A stretch of 28,922 nt of DNA from a virus: positions 1 through 28,922 of IMG/VR virus record IMGVR_UViG_3300006128_000045; one strand, 5' to 3'. The notes under the pieces are model-generated. The model worked only from the letters and a program-made list of their open reading frames with translations. It was not told the DNA's origin and ran no database searches. Below are positions 12,186 through 21,214 of the stretch, one piece after another. The position numbers were made by a program, and so were the translations under genes. Each line of letters starts with the position of its first letter. Within the stretch, counting starts at the first letter, position 1.

Positions 12186-14312
12186 ATGACGACAACAACA
12201 ACGGCAATCAAAATAACAGCACTGGCAGATATAGGCAATGCGATAAGTCCTAGTACAGTGATTCCAGTAGTAAATCTACAAGGAATGCCAACATCACAGA
12301 AAGCTAACTTACAAATTACTGGTAATTTAATATTAGCAGGTGCAGGTTCAGCAAATTTTGTACCTGCAGGATTAGCTAACTTAGCATATTCTGTTACGAA
12401 TTCAGCACAACCAAACATTACTAGTGTTGGTACATTGACTAGTCTTAGTGTTACTGGAAATGTTGGTACTGGTAATATTATTGCTACAGGAAACATAAAC
12501 AGTACAGGTAACAGTTCTTTAGGAAATTCTGTTACTGCTAATTATTTTATTGGCGATGGACATGCAATTATTAATGTAGGTTCAATTAGTAATGGTACTA
12601 GTAATGTATTTGTTAATCCTAGTTCTAATGTTACAATATCATCAAATGGAAATGCAAATGTTGTAGTAGTTACTGGCACTGGTGCTATTGTTTCAGGTAA
12701 CCTAAGAGGTACTCAAATAATAAGTAATGCTATTTCAAGTAACAATTATGGTAACATACATGTATCAGCAGGTGCAAGTAGTTGGATTTTTACTAATACA
12801 GGTAATTTAACACTACCAGGCAATACTTGGCAAGTTAATTATGCTAATGGTACACAAGTACCTATCGGTGGTGGAGGCAGCTCAAATACAATTCAAGATG
12901 GCCCATCATTAGCATACATTGACGGAGTCGGTGGTAATTTCGTTGTTAGTATTAGTGATTCTGATTCAGTATGGAGTTTTGGAGTAGGTGGTGATATTAC
13001 ATTCCCTGGTGGAAGTGTTCAACATGGAGCATATGGTGGACCTGACTTCCCATCTGTTGGCAGCAACGGTGGCAAATATTTAACCACTGACGGAACTCAA
13101 TTGCTTTGGTCAACTGTAGCCGGTGGATATGGTAACAGTAATGTTGCTACATTCTTAGCAAGTTATGGTAGCAATACAATTAGCACTACAGGTAATGTTA
13201 AGACAGGTTTACTAATTGCACCAGCTAGTGACAATGGTAGTATCATATTCAGTACCAACGGCACAGACAATAACGGTAGTTTAAAAGTTGATGGCGGTCT
13301 TAACATGACTATTAATGCTAACAGCAACTACTATGTTAAACAAAATGGAAGTGATAGACTTGCTATAACAACCGGTAATACTGACTTGATGGGTGCTACA
13401 GATGTGGTACTTCATTCAAACAAAGCAGGTACAGAATTTCAATGGGTATTTGATTCTTCAGGAATTTTAAGTCTGCCTGAAGTAACTAGTGCTAGTGCGG
13501 CAGTAATTCAACCAGCTAGTAATGGATATGGTATTGATTTGATTACTAATGGAAATACATGGAGTTTTGGAACGGATGGTAACTTTGCAGCACCAGGTAG
13601 TGGTTACTTTGCTGGACAAAACTTATTTGTTGGTTCAGGCTCAAATTCATTACCATTCACTGCTTCTACGCTAGTTATTAGTGCAGATAACAGTGAATAC
13701 ATTCAAGCAGTAGTAACCAATGTATCAGATATTGGTAGTGCTGACTGGGTAGCATATGGTCATCGCGGTAATGATAATGGTGGCTGGATTGATATGGGCT
13801 TTACCAGTTCAGGATTTAGTGACGCTAACTATACTATCACTGGCCAAGGTGACGGTTATGTACTTGTAAATTCATTTTATGAAGGACAAGCTCCAGGTGG
13901 TGCTGGTGGTAACTTAGTACTAGCAACTGGTAACAATGGTACAGTAAATGACATCATATTTGCTACTAGTGGATTCTTGACAAACAATGAATTTGGTAGA
14001 ATTTCAAGTTCTAATAACGCATTGCAATTCACATCTGGTGGAAACATAACTGGTGCTAATGTAATCACTGCTAATTCATTTACAACATCTGGTTCATCAG
14101 GTAACATCACTGGTGCTAATGTAATTGTAGCAAATTATTTTTCAGGCGATGGTAGTAATATTTCAAATGTTCCAATTAATTGGACTACTGCACCCGTAAG
14201 TAATACATCAGCAGGAATTCAAGGACAGGCTGCATATGATGCAGGTGGTAATTTATTCATATGCGTAGCAACAAACATGTGGTCAAAAATCACAGGTACT
14301 ACAAGTTGGTAA
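12186..14312 (+). CDS. Long tail fibre-like repeat protein (708 residues)
   Basis: Low-complexity beta-structured protein rich in Gly, Ser, Asn and Thr. The N-terminus is ITALADIGNAISPSTVIPVV; then come trimeric-fibre-like repeats such as LSVTGNVGTGNIIATGNINS, TANYFIGDGHAIINVG and the near-tandem GNITGANVI units at 14041-14140 (residues about 620-650). Blocks of WSFGVGGDITFPGGS and WSFGTDGNFAAPGSG repeat the same WSFG...DG motif. The C-terminus (SAGIQGQAAYDAGGNLFICVATNMW) resembles the end domain of other phage fibres. AAGGAAAC precedes ATG 12186. No chaperone or peptidase domain is visible. Confidence 0.72.
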   Translation: MTTTTTAIKITALADIGNAISPSTVIPVVNLQGMPTSQKANLQITGNLILAGAGSANFVPAGLANLAYSVTNSAQPNITSVGTLTSLSVTGNVGTGNIIATGNINSTGNSSLGNSVTANYFIGDGHAIINVGSISNGTSNVFVNPSSNVTISSNGNANVVVVTGTGAIVSGNLRGTQIISNAISSNNYGNIHVSAGASSWIFTNTGNLTLPGNTWQVNYANGTQVPIGGGGSSNTIQDGPSLAYIDGVGGNFVVSISDSDSVWSFGVGGDITFPGGSVQHGAYGGPDFPSVGSNGGKYLTTDGTQLLWSTVAGGYGNSNVATFLASYGSNTISTTGNVKTGLLIAPASDNGSIIFSTNGTDNNGSLKVDGGLNMTINANSNYYVKQNGSDRLAITTGNTDLMGATDVVLHSNKAGTEFQWVFDSSGILSLPEVTSASAAVIQPASNGYGIDLITNGNTWSFGTDGNFAAPGSGYFAGQNLFVGSGSNSLPFTASTLVISADNSEYIQAVVTNVSDIGSADWVAYGHRGNDNGGWIDMGFTSSGFSDANYTITGQGDGYVLVNSFYEGQAPGGAGGNLVLATGNNGTVNDIIFATSGFLTNNEFGRISSSNNALQFTSGGNITGANVITANSFTTSGSSGNITGANVIVANYFSGDGSNISNVPINWTTAPVSNTSAGIQGQAAYDAGGNLFICVATNMWSKITGTTSW

Positions 14313-14320
14313 ACTAAATA
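14313..14320 (+). promoter_or_regulatory. Possible late-type promoter box (ACTAAATA)
   Basis: ACTAAATA, 23 bases before ATG 14343, with AGGAAAT as Shine-Dalgarno in the leader. The same variant occurs at the homing endonuclease and envelope leaders, but a single T-to-C change from consensus in an AT-rich spacer is weak evidence. Confidence 0.35.
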
Positions 14321-14342
14321 TAAGACAACAGGAAATATCAAC

Positions 14343-17300
14343 ATGGCATTAATAATAGGTGGCGGTATAAGCATAGGTGGTAATATTATTATCTCAACAG
14401 GAGCACCACTGGCTGGGCCACTATTTTCATATGTAATGGGAAATAGCATAAGTTTTAACGGTCAAGGGTTTGACTTAGCTTATGGCAACTTTGGTGGTCC
14501 GTTAAATCAAGCAAACGGTACTAGTTTGATTTTTGACACAAGTTCAGATTATGCCAATGGCGCATATGGCAACATTGGCATATTTCAAGCAGAGTCAGGT
14601 TCCAATAATGTGACTGCAGGCAATATTTTTGTAAATCATGGCCCATTAAGTTATGCTACATTTGATGGCGGTGCTAATGGACAATTTATTGATAGCACAT
14701 TTACTACTGGTGGATTTATGTCCGGTGGGTATAATATTCCAGCAGGTAGTAGTTTTACATATTTTGCTGTAGTAAGAGTTAATAGTTTTATTAATTCAGG
14801 AAATGGTGCCTCAACTGGTGGTATTGTCGGTGGTAATAGTTCACTTTTTGGATTTTTACCTCCCGATACTTTAGGCCCAGACAACTATCCTTTACTTATA
14901 GCAGGTATCGGGGCACCACAATGTGGAGATATTGTAACACAATTTCAACCTAATACATGGTATGCTGTAGCAGTTACATATGATAATATCAGTCAGATTA
15001 TGACAATTTACACAAACGGTGTACAACCTGCTGGACCTAGTCAAGGAACTGGTGTCGCACCATTAAGTAACAATGAACCATTATATTGGGGAACATGGGA
15101 AGGTAATAATTGGTTAAACGGTGATCTTGCTGTCATGTCCGCATGGAGTCGTGCATTAAGTGCTGGTGAAATTGCTGCATATACAGCAGAGTACGGTGCA
15201 CCATATGGTATATCAGTACAAAGACAAGACAATGATATGCCTACACAAACAAGTAGTCAAATATTTTCAGTGCCAGGCTTGGCTACATTCAATGTGCCAT
15301 ATGGTGTGAGCAATGTAAGTATCGTAACAGTTGGTGGTGGTGGAGCTGGAGGTCGTGATGGGTTTAGTCCTCCAGGTGGAGATACTTATGTTTATACTCC
15401 GTGGGGCGCACAAGGCATAGCAATGAATACAAATGCAGCGTATGCTACTGCCCCATTCATATCATTTGACTGTTCAAGTGGCAACAATGCTATTATCTTA
15501 GGTAATGTTGAACCGGGTTGGTTAGTTATAGGTAGTGATTTTAATAATGATAATCCTAATAGAGCATTAATTCAAGGTAATGTTTATGGTATAGTCACAA
15601 CAATTGATAGTAGTAATGTGTCAAATGTTATAATAGGTGTAAGTCCTAGTGTTACATCAACATCAGGCGGCATTTATAATTTCTTGGGTAATGTAATTGT
15701 AGGCGCACAGGGTGCATTTGAAGCAGAATATGGTTACAAAAATGCTACAATAGGACCAGGACCACGAGCTATGGGCATCAATGCTGATGGCTACGGTAGT
15801 GGTGGTGTTCAATCTTTCTTTTCAAATGACCAATTAGGTGGCGGTGGTGCTGGTGGCTATGGTACAAATGCAAGTGTTGTAGCATTTGATCCTAATCAAA
15901 CATTTGTTTATGATAATAATGGTAATCTTAACACAGGCGTAGCAAACATTACCCTACAATTAAGCAATGATAATTTAACTGTTGCTGCTACGGCAAATAA
16001 CGCAAGTTATCCTGGTATTGCTACAGGTACATATACTATTACTGGCGAGAAAGTAATGTTTAGTTTAACTATGACTGTTTCTGCACCTTCAGGAAATCAA
16101 GGTATTGGATTTGGTACTACTAATGCTAACATACAAAGTTATGTAGGGTCTGACATATATAGTGTAGCATTCTACAATGATGGCAGTTTTGTTACAAATG
16201 GCAATCAAGTTACTATAGGATATCCTACATTCACGACAGGTGATATAATTGACATCGCACTTGATAATTCAAACTCAATGAATCAATTAACTTGGTATAG
16301 AGTAAACGGTGGTGAGTGGTTAGGAGATCCAACAACAGATCCAGCAACTGATACAAAAGGTGTAGCAATTTCATTAACAGGCGCAGTTTATTTAATGACT
16401 ACACAAGGTGATCAAAATGGTATTGGTGAATGGAGTATTAATACAAGTAACACTTACTCAATACCAAGTGGCTATACATTTATTGCAGGTCTTGGTAATG
16501 CGGGTAGCACGGGTGGCGACGGTGCCCCTTATCCTTTACCAACTAACCAAAGTGGTCAAGGTGACGGTGCTACTATTGGCGGTAGTGGCGGAGGCGGTGG
16601 TGGAATTATTTACAACACTGGTTCAGGTGGCGGTGGGACGGGTCTATACGGTATAGGTAATCCTGGAACTGCTGGTGGATGGGTAGATGAGGATCAATAT
16701 AATAAACCCGGGAATGTTAATAACACTATCTTTGCTGATGGTGGTCGAGGTGGTTCACGCAGAGGTAATTCAGGAACTGCAGGTGGTACCGCTAGTAACT
16801 GGGCAGCTGGGGCTGGTGGTTGGCCAGGTGGCGGTGGAGGTAGTGGCACTGATTATTATGGTGCAGGCAACGGTGGCGCATTAGCATACAAAAACAATGT
16901 GTCTGTAACACCAGGACAACAAATAGCTATTATTGTAGGTCAAGGTGGATATGGCGGTGGAGTATCTAATAGTTTTTATTATTCAGCAGGTGCAGGTGCA
17001 GGTGGTGCAGTTCGCATTGTGTGGCCTGGTGACACCCGTCAGTTTCCAAATACAAATGTTGGCATAGATCCAAGCGGTGAAACTTCATTTACAATTAATC
17101 CCGGTGATTTTAGTCAAGGATCACCTGTTAGTTCTATTAGCATCGGTGGTGGTTCAATTGGAAATTCTTATACACAATTATACCCATCAAATGATACAGT
17201 AGCACAAAATCTTTTTGCGTTTTTAAGACAAGCAGGGGTGTACACACAAAATTTATTAAACAACGGTGCTTTACCAAATGATCCAAACATTTTTAATGCT

Positions 17301-17546
17301 TATATCTTTAATGCAACTTGGGCAGTCGGTAGTACAGTAACTAGTGGTTTAGTGAGAATAGGGTATAATGGTACTTATGGAACTTTTTTCATTACTACCG
17401 TAGACCCAAGCAATACTGATTATCAAATTGCTAGTCCATTAAACAATGATCCAGGTGGTGCTACATTACCAGGTACATATAATTTCCCTGCAACATTTAC
17501 ATTGCTTACACCTGCAATTGAGTCAGGCGGAAACTACTGGTGCTAA
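14343..17546 (+). CDS. Giant LamG-type adhesin with glycine-rich C-terminal region (1067 residues)
   Basis: Begins ALIIGGGISIGGNIIIS, a short strand repeat shared with the two smaller LamG proteins downstream. Residues about 30-290 form a concanavalin A/LamG-like domain (SLIFDTSSDYANG, YFAVVRVNSF, WYAVAVTYDN, MTIYTNGVQPAG, LYWGTWEGNNWLNGDLAVMSA). Residues about 320-345 and 700-930 are glycine-rich (GGGGAGG, GGSGGGGGG, AGAGGWPGGGGGSG), the pattern of glycine-rich phage fibre domains built of poly-Gly helices. A second sandwich-like region lies near 520-680. The C-terminal 110 residues (PNDPNIFNAYIF...IESGGNYWC) are a separate unit. LamG folds commonly bind sugars or surface proteins, so it is probably the host-recognition adhesin. 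Confidence 0.75.
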   Translation: MALIIGGGISIGGNIIISTGAPLAGPLFSYVMGNSISFNGQGFDLAYGNFGGPLNQANGTSLIFDTSSDYANGAYGNIGIFQAESGSNNVTAGNIFVNHGPLSYATFDGGANGQFIDSTFTTGGFMSGGYNIPAGSSFTYFAVVRVNSFINSGNGASTGGIVGGNSSLFGFLPPDTLGPDNYPLLIAGIGAPQCGDIVTQFQPNTWYAVAVTYDNISQIMTIYTNGVQPAGPSQGTGVAPLSNNEPLYWGTWEGNNWLNGDLAVMSAWSRALSAGEIAAYTAEYGAPYGISVQRQDNDMPTQTSSQIFSVPGLATFNVPYGVSNVSIVTVGGGGAGGRDGFSPPGGDTYVYTPWGAQGIAMNTNAAYATAPFISFDCSSGNNAIILGNVEPGWLVIGSDFNNDNPNRALIQGNVYGIVTTIDSSNVSNVIIGVSPSVTSTSGGIYNFLGNVIVGAQGAFEAEYGYKNATIGPGPRAMGINADGYGSGGVQSFFSNDQLGGGGAGGYGTNASVVAFDPNQTFVYDNNGNLNTGVANITLQLSNDNLTVAATANNASYPGIATGTYTITGEKVMFSLTMTVSAPSGNQGIGFGTTNANIQSYVGSDIYSVAFYNDGSFVTNGNQVTIGYPTFTTGDIIDIALDNSNSMNQLTWYRVNGGEWLGDPTTDPATDTKGVAISLTGAVYLMTTQGDQNGIGEWSINTSNTYSIPSGYTFIAGLGNAGSTGGDGAPYPLPTNQSGQGDGATIGGSGGGGGGIIYNTGSGGGGTGLYGIGNPGTAGGWVDEDQYNKPGNVNNTIFADGGRGGSRRGNSGTAGGTASNWAAGAGGWPGGGGGSGTDYYGAGNGGALAYKNNVSVTPGQQIAIIVGQGGYGGGVSNSFYYSAGAGAGGAVRIVWPGDTRQFPNTNVGIDPSGETSFTINPGDFSQGSPVSSISIGGGSIGNSYTQLYPSNDTVAQNLFAFLRQAGVYTQNLLNNGALPNDPNIFNAYIFNATWAVGSTVTSGLVRIGYNGTYGTFFITTVDPSNTDYQIASPLNNDPGGATLPGTYNFPATFTLLTPAIESGGNYWC

Positions 17547-17564
17547 TAATTAGGATAAGATATC

Positions 17565-17750
17565 ATGACTCTGAATATAAATATAAATTTAAATACCCCG
17601 CAGATACAGGCTGCAAAAGCGCAATTCAAACAAATGGTTGAGGCGAAACATTTAGCACTCAAACATGCTCCAAAATTAGCAAGACCCATAAAGCCTGCTC
17701 AATTAGAAAAACCAGCAAGAGTACCCTTTAAAGGAGTAGGGAAAAAATGA
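17565..17750 (+). CDS. Small basic protein in the fibre cluster (61 residues)
   Basis: The sequence starts TLNININLNTPQIQAAKAQF and is followed by a lysine- and proline-rich tail (KHAPKLARPIKPAQLEKPAR, ending FKGVGKK). It may be an amphipathic helix plus a disordered basic tail. It overlaps the papain-like gene as ATGA, so both are coupled. I do not recognise it; a small chaperone or linker for the neighbouring fibre proteins is conceivable but not shown. Confidence 0.55.
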   Translation: MTLNININLNTPQIQAAKAQFKQMVEAKHLALKHAPKLARPIKPAQLEKPARVPFKGVGKK

Positions 17751-18625
17751 AACAAGATCCAAGAACAAAAATTGATGACTCACAAGATCCAGGTATATCT
17801 AAAATACCATTGCAACAAAAAATTGTAAAATCTTTTAGTGATGCAGAAATTGGCTTACCTAAATATCACTGGGCTAGACAACCACTAGATGCTAGAGATA
17901 TCCCATATGCACCTACATTAATTGAATCACTATCATCTAGTGTTGATTTGCGACCATGGTGTAGCCCAATTGATGATCAAGGTAACTTAGGTAGTTGCAC
18001 TGGTAATGCAATTGCAGGTGCTATTGATTTATTAGATAGCAAATACAATAATAAACAAACTAGAGTAAGTAGACTTTTCATTTATTACTATGAGCGTGTA
18101 CTTGAAGGTGATGTTAACTATGACAATGGTGCATATATTCGTGATGGTATGAGAGCAACATCTACATATGGTGCTCCATTAGAAAGTCTATGGCCATATA
18201 GCGTCAACATGTTTAGATCAAAACCAACGGCACAAGCAATAGCAGATGGTTTAAGACGCAAGGTAACATCATATCAAGCAGCCGCAAACTTCGCAGCGGT
18301 ACAGAATGCAATTGCAAGTGGATATCCTGTAGTAGTTGGATTTGATGTGTATTCAAGTTTTGAAGGCCCATGGGGTAACATTCCACATGGTCGTACTGGC
18401 TCAGGTATGATGCCTTATCCTAATACAAGAACAGAACAATTATTAGGTGGACATGCTGTTTGTTTAGTTGGTTATGATAACAATACTAGCAGATTTATTG
18501 CTAGAAATAGTTGGGGTACAAGTTGGGGTGACAACGGTTACTTCTATATGCCATACCAAGTAATACAGAATACAAGTATGAGTAGTGATTTCTGGGTTAT
18601 TAAATCAGTAAGTGATCCAGCATAA
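17747..18625 (+). CDS. Papain-like (C1 family) cysteine peptidase
   Basis: 292 residues without a signal peptide. The catalytic set of papain is complete: oxyanion glutamine Q78 and catalytic C84 (DQGNLGSCTGNA), H236 (GGHAVCLVGYD) and N254 (ARNSWGTSWGDNGYF). VDLRPWCSPIDDQGN is the standard opening of the mature domain, so residues 1-64 may act as a short propeptide or targeting arm. Its closest style is the bacterial/viral C1A-like group that lacks the disulfide-rich insertions. The gene is embedded among fibre genes and shares its start with a small basic protein. A role in fibre maturation or in cutting host surface proteins is possible; neither is proven. Confidence 0.88.
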   Translation: MKQDPRTKIDDSQDPGISKIPLQQKIVKSFSDAEIGLPKYHWARQPLDARDIPYAPTLIESLSSSVDLRPWCSPIDDQGNLGSCTGNAIAGAIDLLDSKYNNKQTRVSRLFIYYYERVLEGDVNYDNGAYIRDGMRATSTYGAPLESLWPYSVNMFRSKPTAQAIADGLRRKVTSYQAAANFAAVQNAIASGYPVVVGFDVYSSFEGPWGNIPHGRTGSGMMPYPNTRTEQLLGGHAVCLVGYDNNTSRFIARNSWGTSWGDNGYFYMPYQVIQNTSMSSDFWVIKSVSDPA

Positions 18626-18639
18626 AAGAAAGAATAACT

Positions 18640-19359
18640 GTGAGTTTAGTAGGAATACAAATAGGCAGTGGCATCAGTGTCGGTGGTGGTATTAATATAG
18701 GTAGTACTGCGGTTGTAAACACCACCGTGCTTAACTTGCAAGCAGGAGATACTTCTTCTTATCCAGGATCAGGTACCACATGGTATGATTTGAGCGGGCA
18801 GGGAAATGATGTTGAGATGCAAGGAGGCGTGTCGTGGGTAAGTGCAGGTGCTGCTTCATATTTCAATACAGGTTCAGACGGATTCTTTAGTCGTGAAGTA
18901 TCTAATTATTTGCCATTAGGAAATAGTGACTATACATTTGCTGCATGGATTTATAGCCCATCATGGGATTCTAGTGGTATAATGAGTGTTGGAGGATTTG
19001 GTTCAGGTGATGAATCAAATGCATTTAGAACAGCAGGTTATCCTATACTAGTTAACTATTGGTGGGGTGATGATTTTGCAGTTGGTACAAGTGCTCCTGA
19101 TACCGGTTGGTTTTATGCAGTTGCAAAGTATGAAGGTAATACAAATACTAGATCCATATTAGTAAATGGCGTGTCTCAGGGTTCTGATAATCCTACCGGT
19201 ACACACAATGTAACTAGTTCATTATTACAGATAGGTCAAACATTAGCAGGAGAATATCTCGACGGTGGTATAGGTCAAGTTTGGATCTATAACTATGCAT
19301 TAACAGATTCAGATATACTAGCAAATTTTAATGCAACAAGAGGTATCTATGGATTATAA
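18640..19359 (+). CDS. LamG-type (concanavalin A-like) small adhesin, 239 residues (GTG start)
   Basis: N-terminal repeat SLVGIQIGSGISVGGGINIG, then a single LamG-like domain: VLNLQAGDTSSYPGSGTTWY, DLSGQGNDVEMQGGVSW, YTFAAWIYSPSW, WFYAVAKYEGNT, RSILVNGVSQG, LLQIGQTLAGEYLDGGIGQV and the closing YALTDSDILANFNATRG. This is the carbohydrate/protein-binding jelly roll. GTG 18640 is chosen because the N-terminus then aligns with the next gene's. Likely a host-binding fibre tip or decoration protein. Confidence 0.75.
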   Translation: MSLVGIQIGSGISVGGGINIGSTAVVNTTVLNLQAGDTSSYPGSGTTWYDLSGQGNDVEMQGGVSWVSAGAASYFNTGSDGFFSREVSNYLPLGNSDYTFAAWIYSPSWDSSGIMSVGGFGSGDESNAFRTAGYPILVNYWWGDDFAVGTSAPDTGWFYAVAKYEGNTNTRSILVNGVSQGSDNPTGTHNVTSSLLQIGQTLAGEYLDGGIGQVWIYNYALTDSDILANFNATRGIYGL

Positions 19360-19368
19360 GGAAAATAC

Positions 19369-20106
19369 ATGAGCGTAGGAATACAAATAGGAGGTAACAT
19401 CAGTGTAGGCGGTGGTATTACCATAGGCAATCCCACAATATTAATGCTAAATCTTGATGCGGCTAACTACACTACTGGACCATGGGTTGATACTATTTCT
19501 AGCCGCTCGTTTACATTAAACAATGGTGTTACATACAGTAGTAATGGTGGTGGTAGTTTAGTGTTTGATGCTAACTCTGCTCAATATGCTGAATGTTCCT
19601 CTAGTTTGCCTAATATGGACACTTGGACAGTTGAAGCATGGCATTACTATACTGGCATAAATGCAGGAACAGACTCAGGTGGCCTTGGTGCATGTCTTGT
19701 TACAGAAAAATATTTAGGAGTCTCTATTAATTACAGTTTAGGTAATGACGAACCATCAGTCGGTTCTCCGTATGATCTACAATCAGGATTTTATACTGAC
19801 GGGTCATGGAAAGTTACACAATTTGTACCCAGTGGTTACACTTTATCTGCTGGAAATTGGTATCAGATAGTTGGAACATATGATGGATCAACTATTAAAT
19901 TATATGTGAACAATGTATTAGCTAACTCTACTAGTGTCGTAGGAACACCTACAAGTAGCAATGCTGGTATTAGATTAATGCGTAGATGGGACAATGCTGA
20001 TTACTGGGGAGGTAGTTTAGCAATTGTTAAAATATATAACGGTGACATAGGGCAAACAGGCATTACCAATAGTTGGAATAATAACAAATCACGATTCGGT
20101 CTATAG
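19369..20106 (+). CDS. LamG-type small adhesin, 245 residues (paralogue of the preceding gene)
   Basis: Same plan as its upstream neighbour: N-terminal SVGIQIGGNISVGGGITIG, then a LamG jelly roll (LMLNLDAANYTTGPWVDTIS, SLVFDANSAQYAECSSSLP, WTVEAWHYYTG, WYQIVGTYDG, IKLYVNNVLANS, YWGGSLAIVKIYNGDIGQ). The two genes share the N-terminal repeat more than the jelly-roll loops, consistent with diversification of the binding part. AAGGAAAATAC precedes ATG 19369. A role in host recognition is inferred. Confidence 0.75.
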   Translation: MSVGIQIGGNISVGGGITIGNPTILMLNLDAANYTTGPWVDTISSRSFTLNNGVTYSSNGGGSLVFDANSAQYAECSSSLPNMDTWTVEAWHYYTGINAGTDSGGLGACLVTEKYLGVSINYSLGNDEPSVGSPYDLQSGFYTDGSWKVTQFVPSGYTLSAGNWYQIVGTYDGSTIKLYVNNVLANSTSVVGTPTSSNAGIRLMRRWDNADYWGGSLAIVKIYNGDIGQTGITNSWNNNKSRFGL

Positions 20107-20109
20107 TAA

Positions 20110-20784
20110 ATGATAATACATCGCCCTGCTGACACCAGGGGGAACCGTAAAGCAAGTTTTATAAACAGTTATAGAACTTTTAGTTTCCCTAGTTACTATG
20201 ATAGTCGCTATATGAATTTCAGCGACTTACAAACAATCAACGATGATCGAGTCCAATATAGTTGGCAAGTGCCATGGCATGAGCATAAGAACATGGAAAT
20301 CTTTGGCTATGTCGTAGAAGGCAGTAGCCATCATGTAGACAGTTTAGGCAATGATGTAGAAGTACCAGCAGGGAGTGTTCAGCGCATGACTAGTGGTCGT
20401 GGGATAAGTCATACTGAAGGTAACACAAGCAACACACCAAATCGTTATCTACAGTTATGGATTAGGCCTAATGAGTTTGACACAGAACCTAGACATGACT
20501 GGCATCAGTTTACTAGAGAAGATAAACTAAACAAGTTTTGCAACATAACAGAAAAACTACCAATCAAACAAGATGCACGACTACTAGCAGGTATCTTTAC
20601 AAGCGATTATACATACAATCTGGACACTTTGCGAAAATACTATTTGTATGTAGTAACTGGTACACTATCAGTTAACAACATAGATTTGATTGAAGGTGAT
20701 GGATTGAGTTTTACTGATGAATCAGTTATCAACATAACCAATGCCAGTGATTCGGAGATAATTCTGTTTGACTTGAAGCCATAA
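20110..20784 (+). CDS. Pirin-family bicupin protein
   Basis: 224 residues. The N-terminal cupin carries the canonical pirin sequence: SYRTFSFPSYYDSRYMNF, DLQTINDDRV, and the metal ligands H57-E-H59 (WHEHKNMEI), H101 and E103 (GISHTEGN), with YLQLWIRPNE after. The C-terminal cupin is shorter and lacks ligands, as in bacterial YhhW-type pirins (quercetin dioxygenase-like; some bacterial pirins bind metabolic enzymes). It starts three bases after the adhesin stop without a clear Shine-Dalgarno and is followed by a strong terminator. A phage copy suggests tuning of host metabolism; its substrate is unknown. Confidence 0.85.
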   Translation: MIIHRPADTRGNRKASFINSYRTFSFPSYYDSRYMNFSDLQTINDDRVQYSWQVPWHEHKNMEIFGYVVEGSSHHVDSLGNDVEVPAGSVQRMTSGRGISHTEGNTSNTPNRYLQLWIRPNEFDTEPRHDWHQFTREDKLNKFCNITEKLPIKQDARLLAGIFTSDYTYNLDTLRKYYLYVVTGTLSVNNIDLIEGDGLSFTDESVINITNASDSEIILFDLKP

Positions 20785-20815
20785 AAAAGCCCCTTTCGGG
20801 GCCTTTTATTTTTCT
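20785..20815. terminator. Strong bidirectional terminator between convergent operons
   Basis: GCCCC-TTTC-GGGGC (20789-20802) is flanked by A-runs on one side and T-runs on the other, so it works in both directions. It ends the fibre/pirin transcript and the long minus-strand early transcript; the minus-strand gene's stop (20806) lies in the T-run. Confidence 0.9.
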
Positions 20816-21012
20816 TTAAGTAACATGTAATTGGTATACTTATGATCACACATTGCGGGAACTTCAATATAAGGATCTTCTAAATAGAAGGGACATCCTT
20901 GTTTCCATTTGCCTGTTCTTTTAAAGTGACGCAACTCATCCAAATCTTTTTTATCAGCTGGATTGAATTCACGGCGCTCATTGAATACTTTGCGAAATGT
21001 GCTCAGAATCAT
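20806..21012 (-). CDS. Small conserved phage protein (68 residues)
   Basis: Contains RREFNPADKKDLDELRHF, KRTGKWKQGCPFYLEDPYIE and VPAMCDHKYTNYML, which I recognise from other phage hypothetical proteins with a G-C-P-F...VP-x-MC-x2-K signature. Two cysteines and a histidine could bind zinc. It is preceded by TTGGAG at good spacing. It is the last gene of the minus-strand early cluster. Confidence 0.65.
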   Translation of the reverse strand: MILSTFRKVFNERREFNPADKKDLDELRHFKRTGKWKQGCPFYLEDPYIEVPAMCDHKYTNYMLLKEK

Positions 21013-21023
21013 TTGTACTCCAA

Positions 21024-21212
21024 TTAGTCTCGTGGCATAGCTGAGGCTTCAGTGATTACATTTACTACATCATCTAATGTAGGGCACATAATCTTAGCAC
21101 TTTTCCAGTCATCTTCATGGTCACGACCGGACACTTCAACCATAAATCCATTGTCATACAAATTGACAGTTAGGCTGTCACTGCACTTTGCGAGTTTATC
21201 TGATAATTTCAT
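21024..21212 (-). CDS. Unknown small protein (62 residues)
   Basis: One short alpha/beta protein (SLTVNLYDNGFMVEVSGRD, then AKIMCPTLDDVVNVITEASA). GAGG lies seven bases before the start. The strand-turn-strand followed by a helix could be a small ferredoxin-like half. Nothing is recognised; it lies between two conserved phage genes of the same transcript. Confidence 0.55.
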   Translation of the reverse strand: MKLSDKLAKCSDSLTVNLYDNGFMVEVSGRDHEDDWKSAKIMCPTLDDVVNVITEASAMPRD

Positions 21213-21214
21213 GA

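Noticed and set aside
11315-14449. Minus-strand frames rich in Val, Pro and Leu opposite the fibre genes
   Set aside because: They are the mirror of Gly/Thr/Asn-rich fibre codons and lack start signals and any recognisable family.
16408-16884. Two overlapping plus-strand frames inside the large adhesin gene
   Set aside because: They are frame shadows of the glycine-rich region (GGT read as VV), without starts or homologous motifs.
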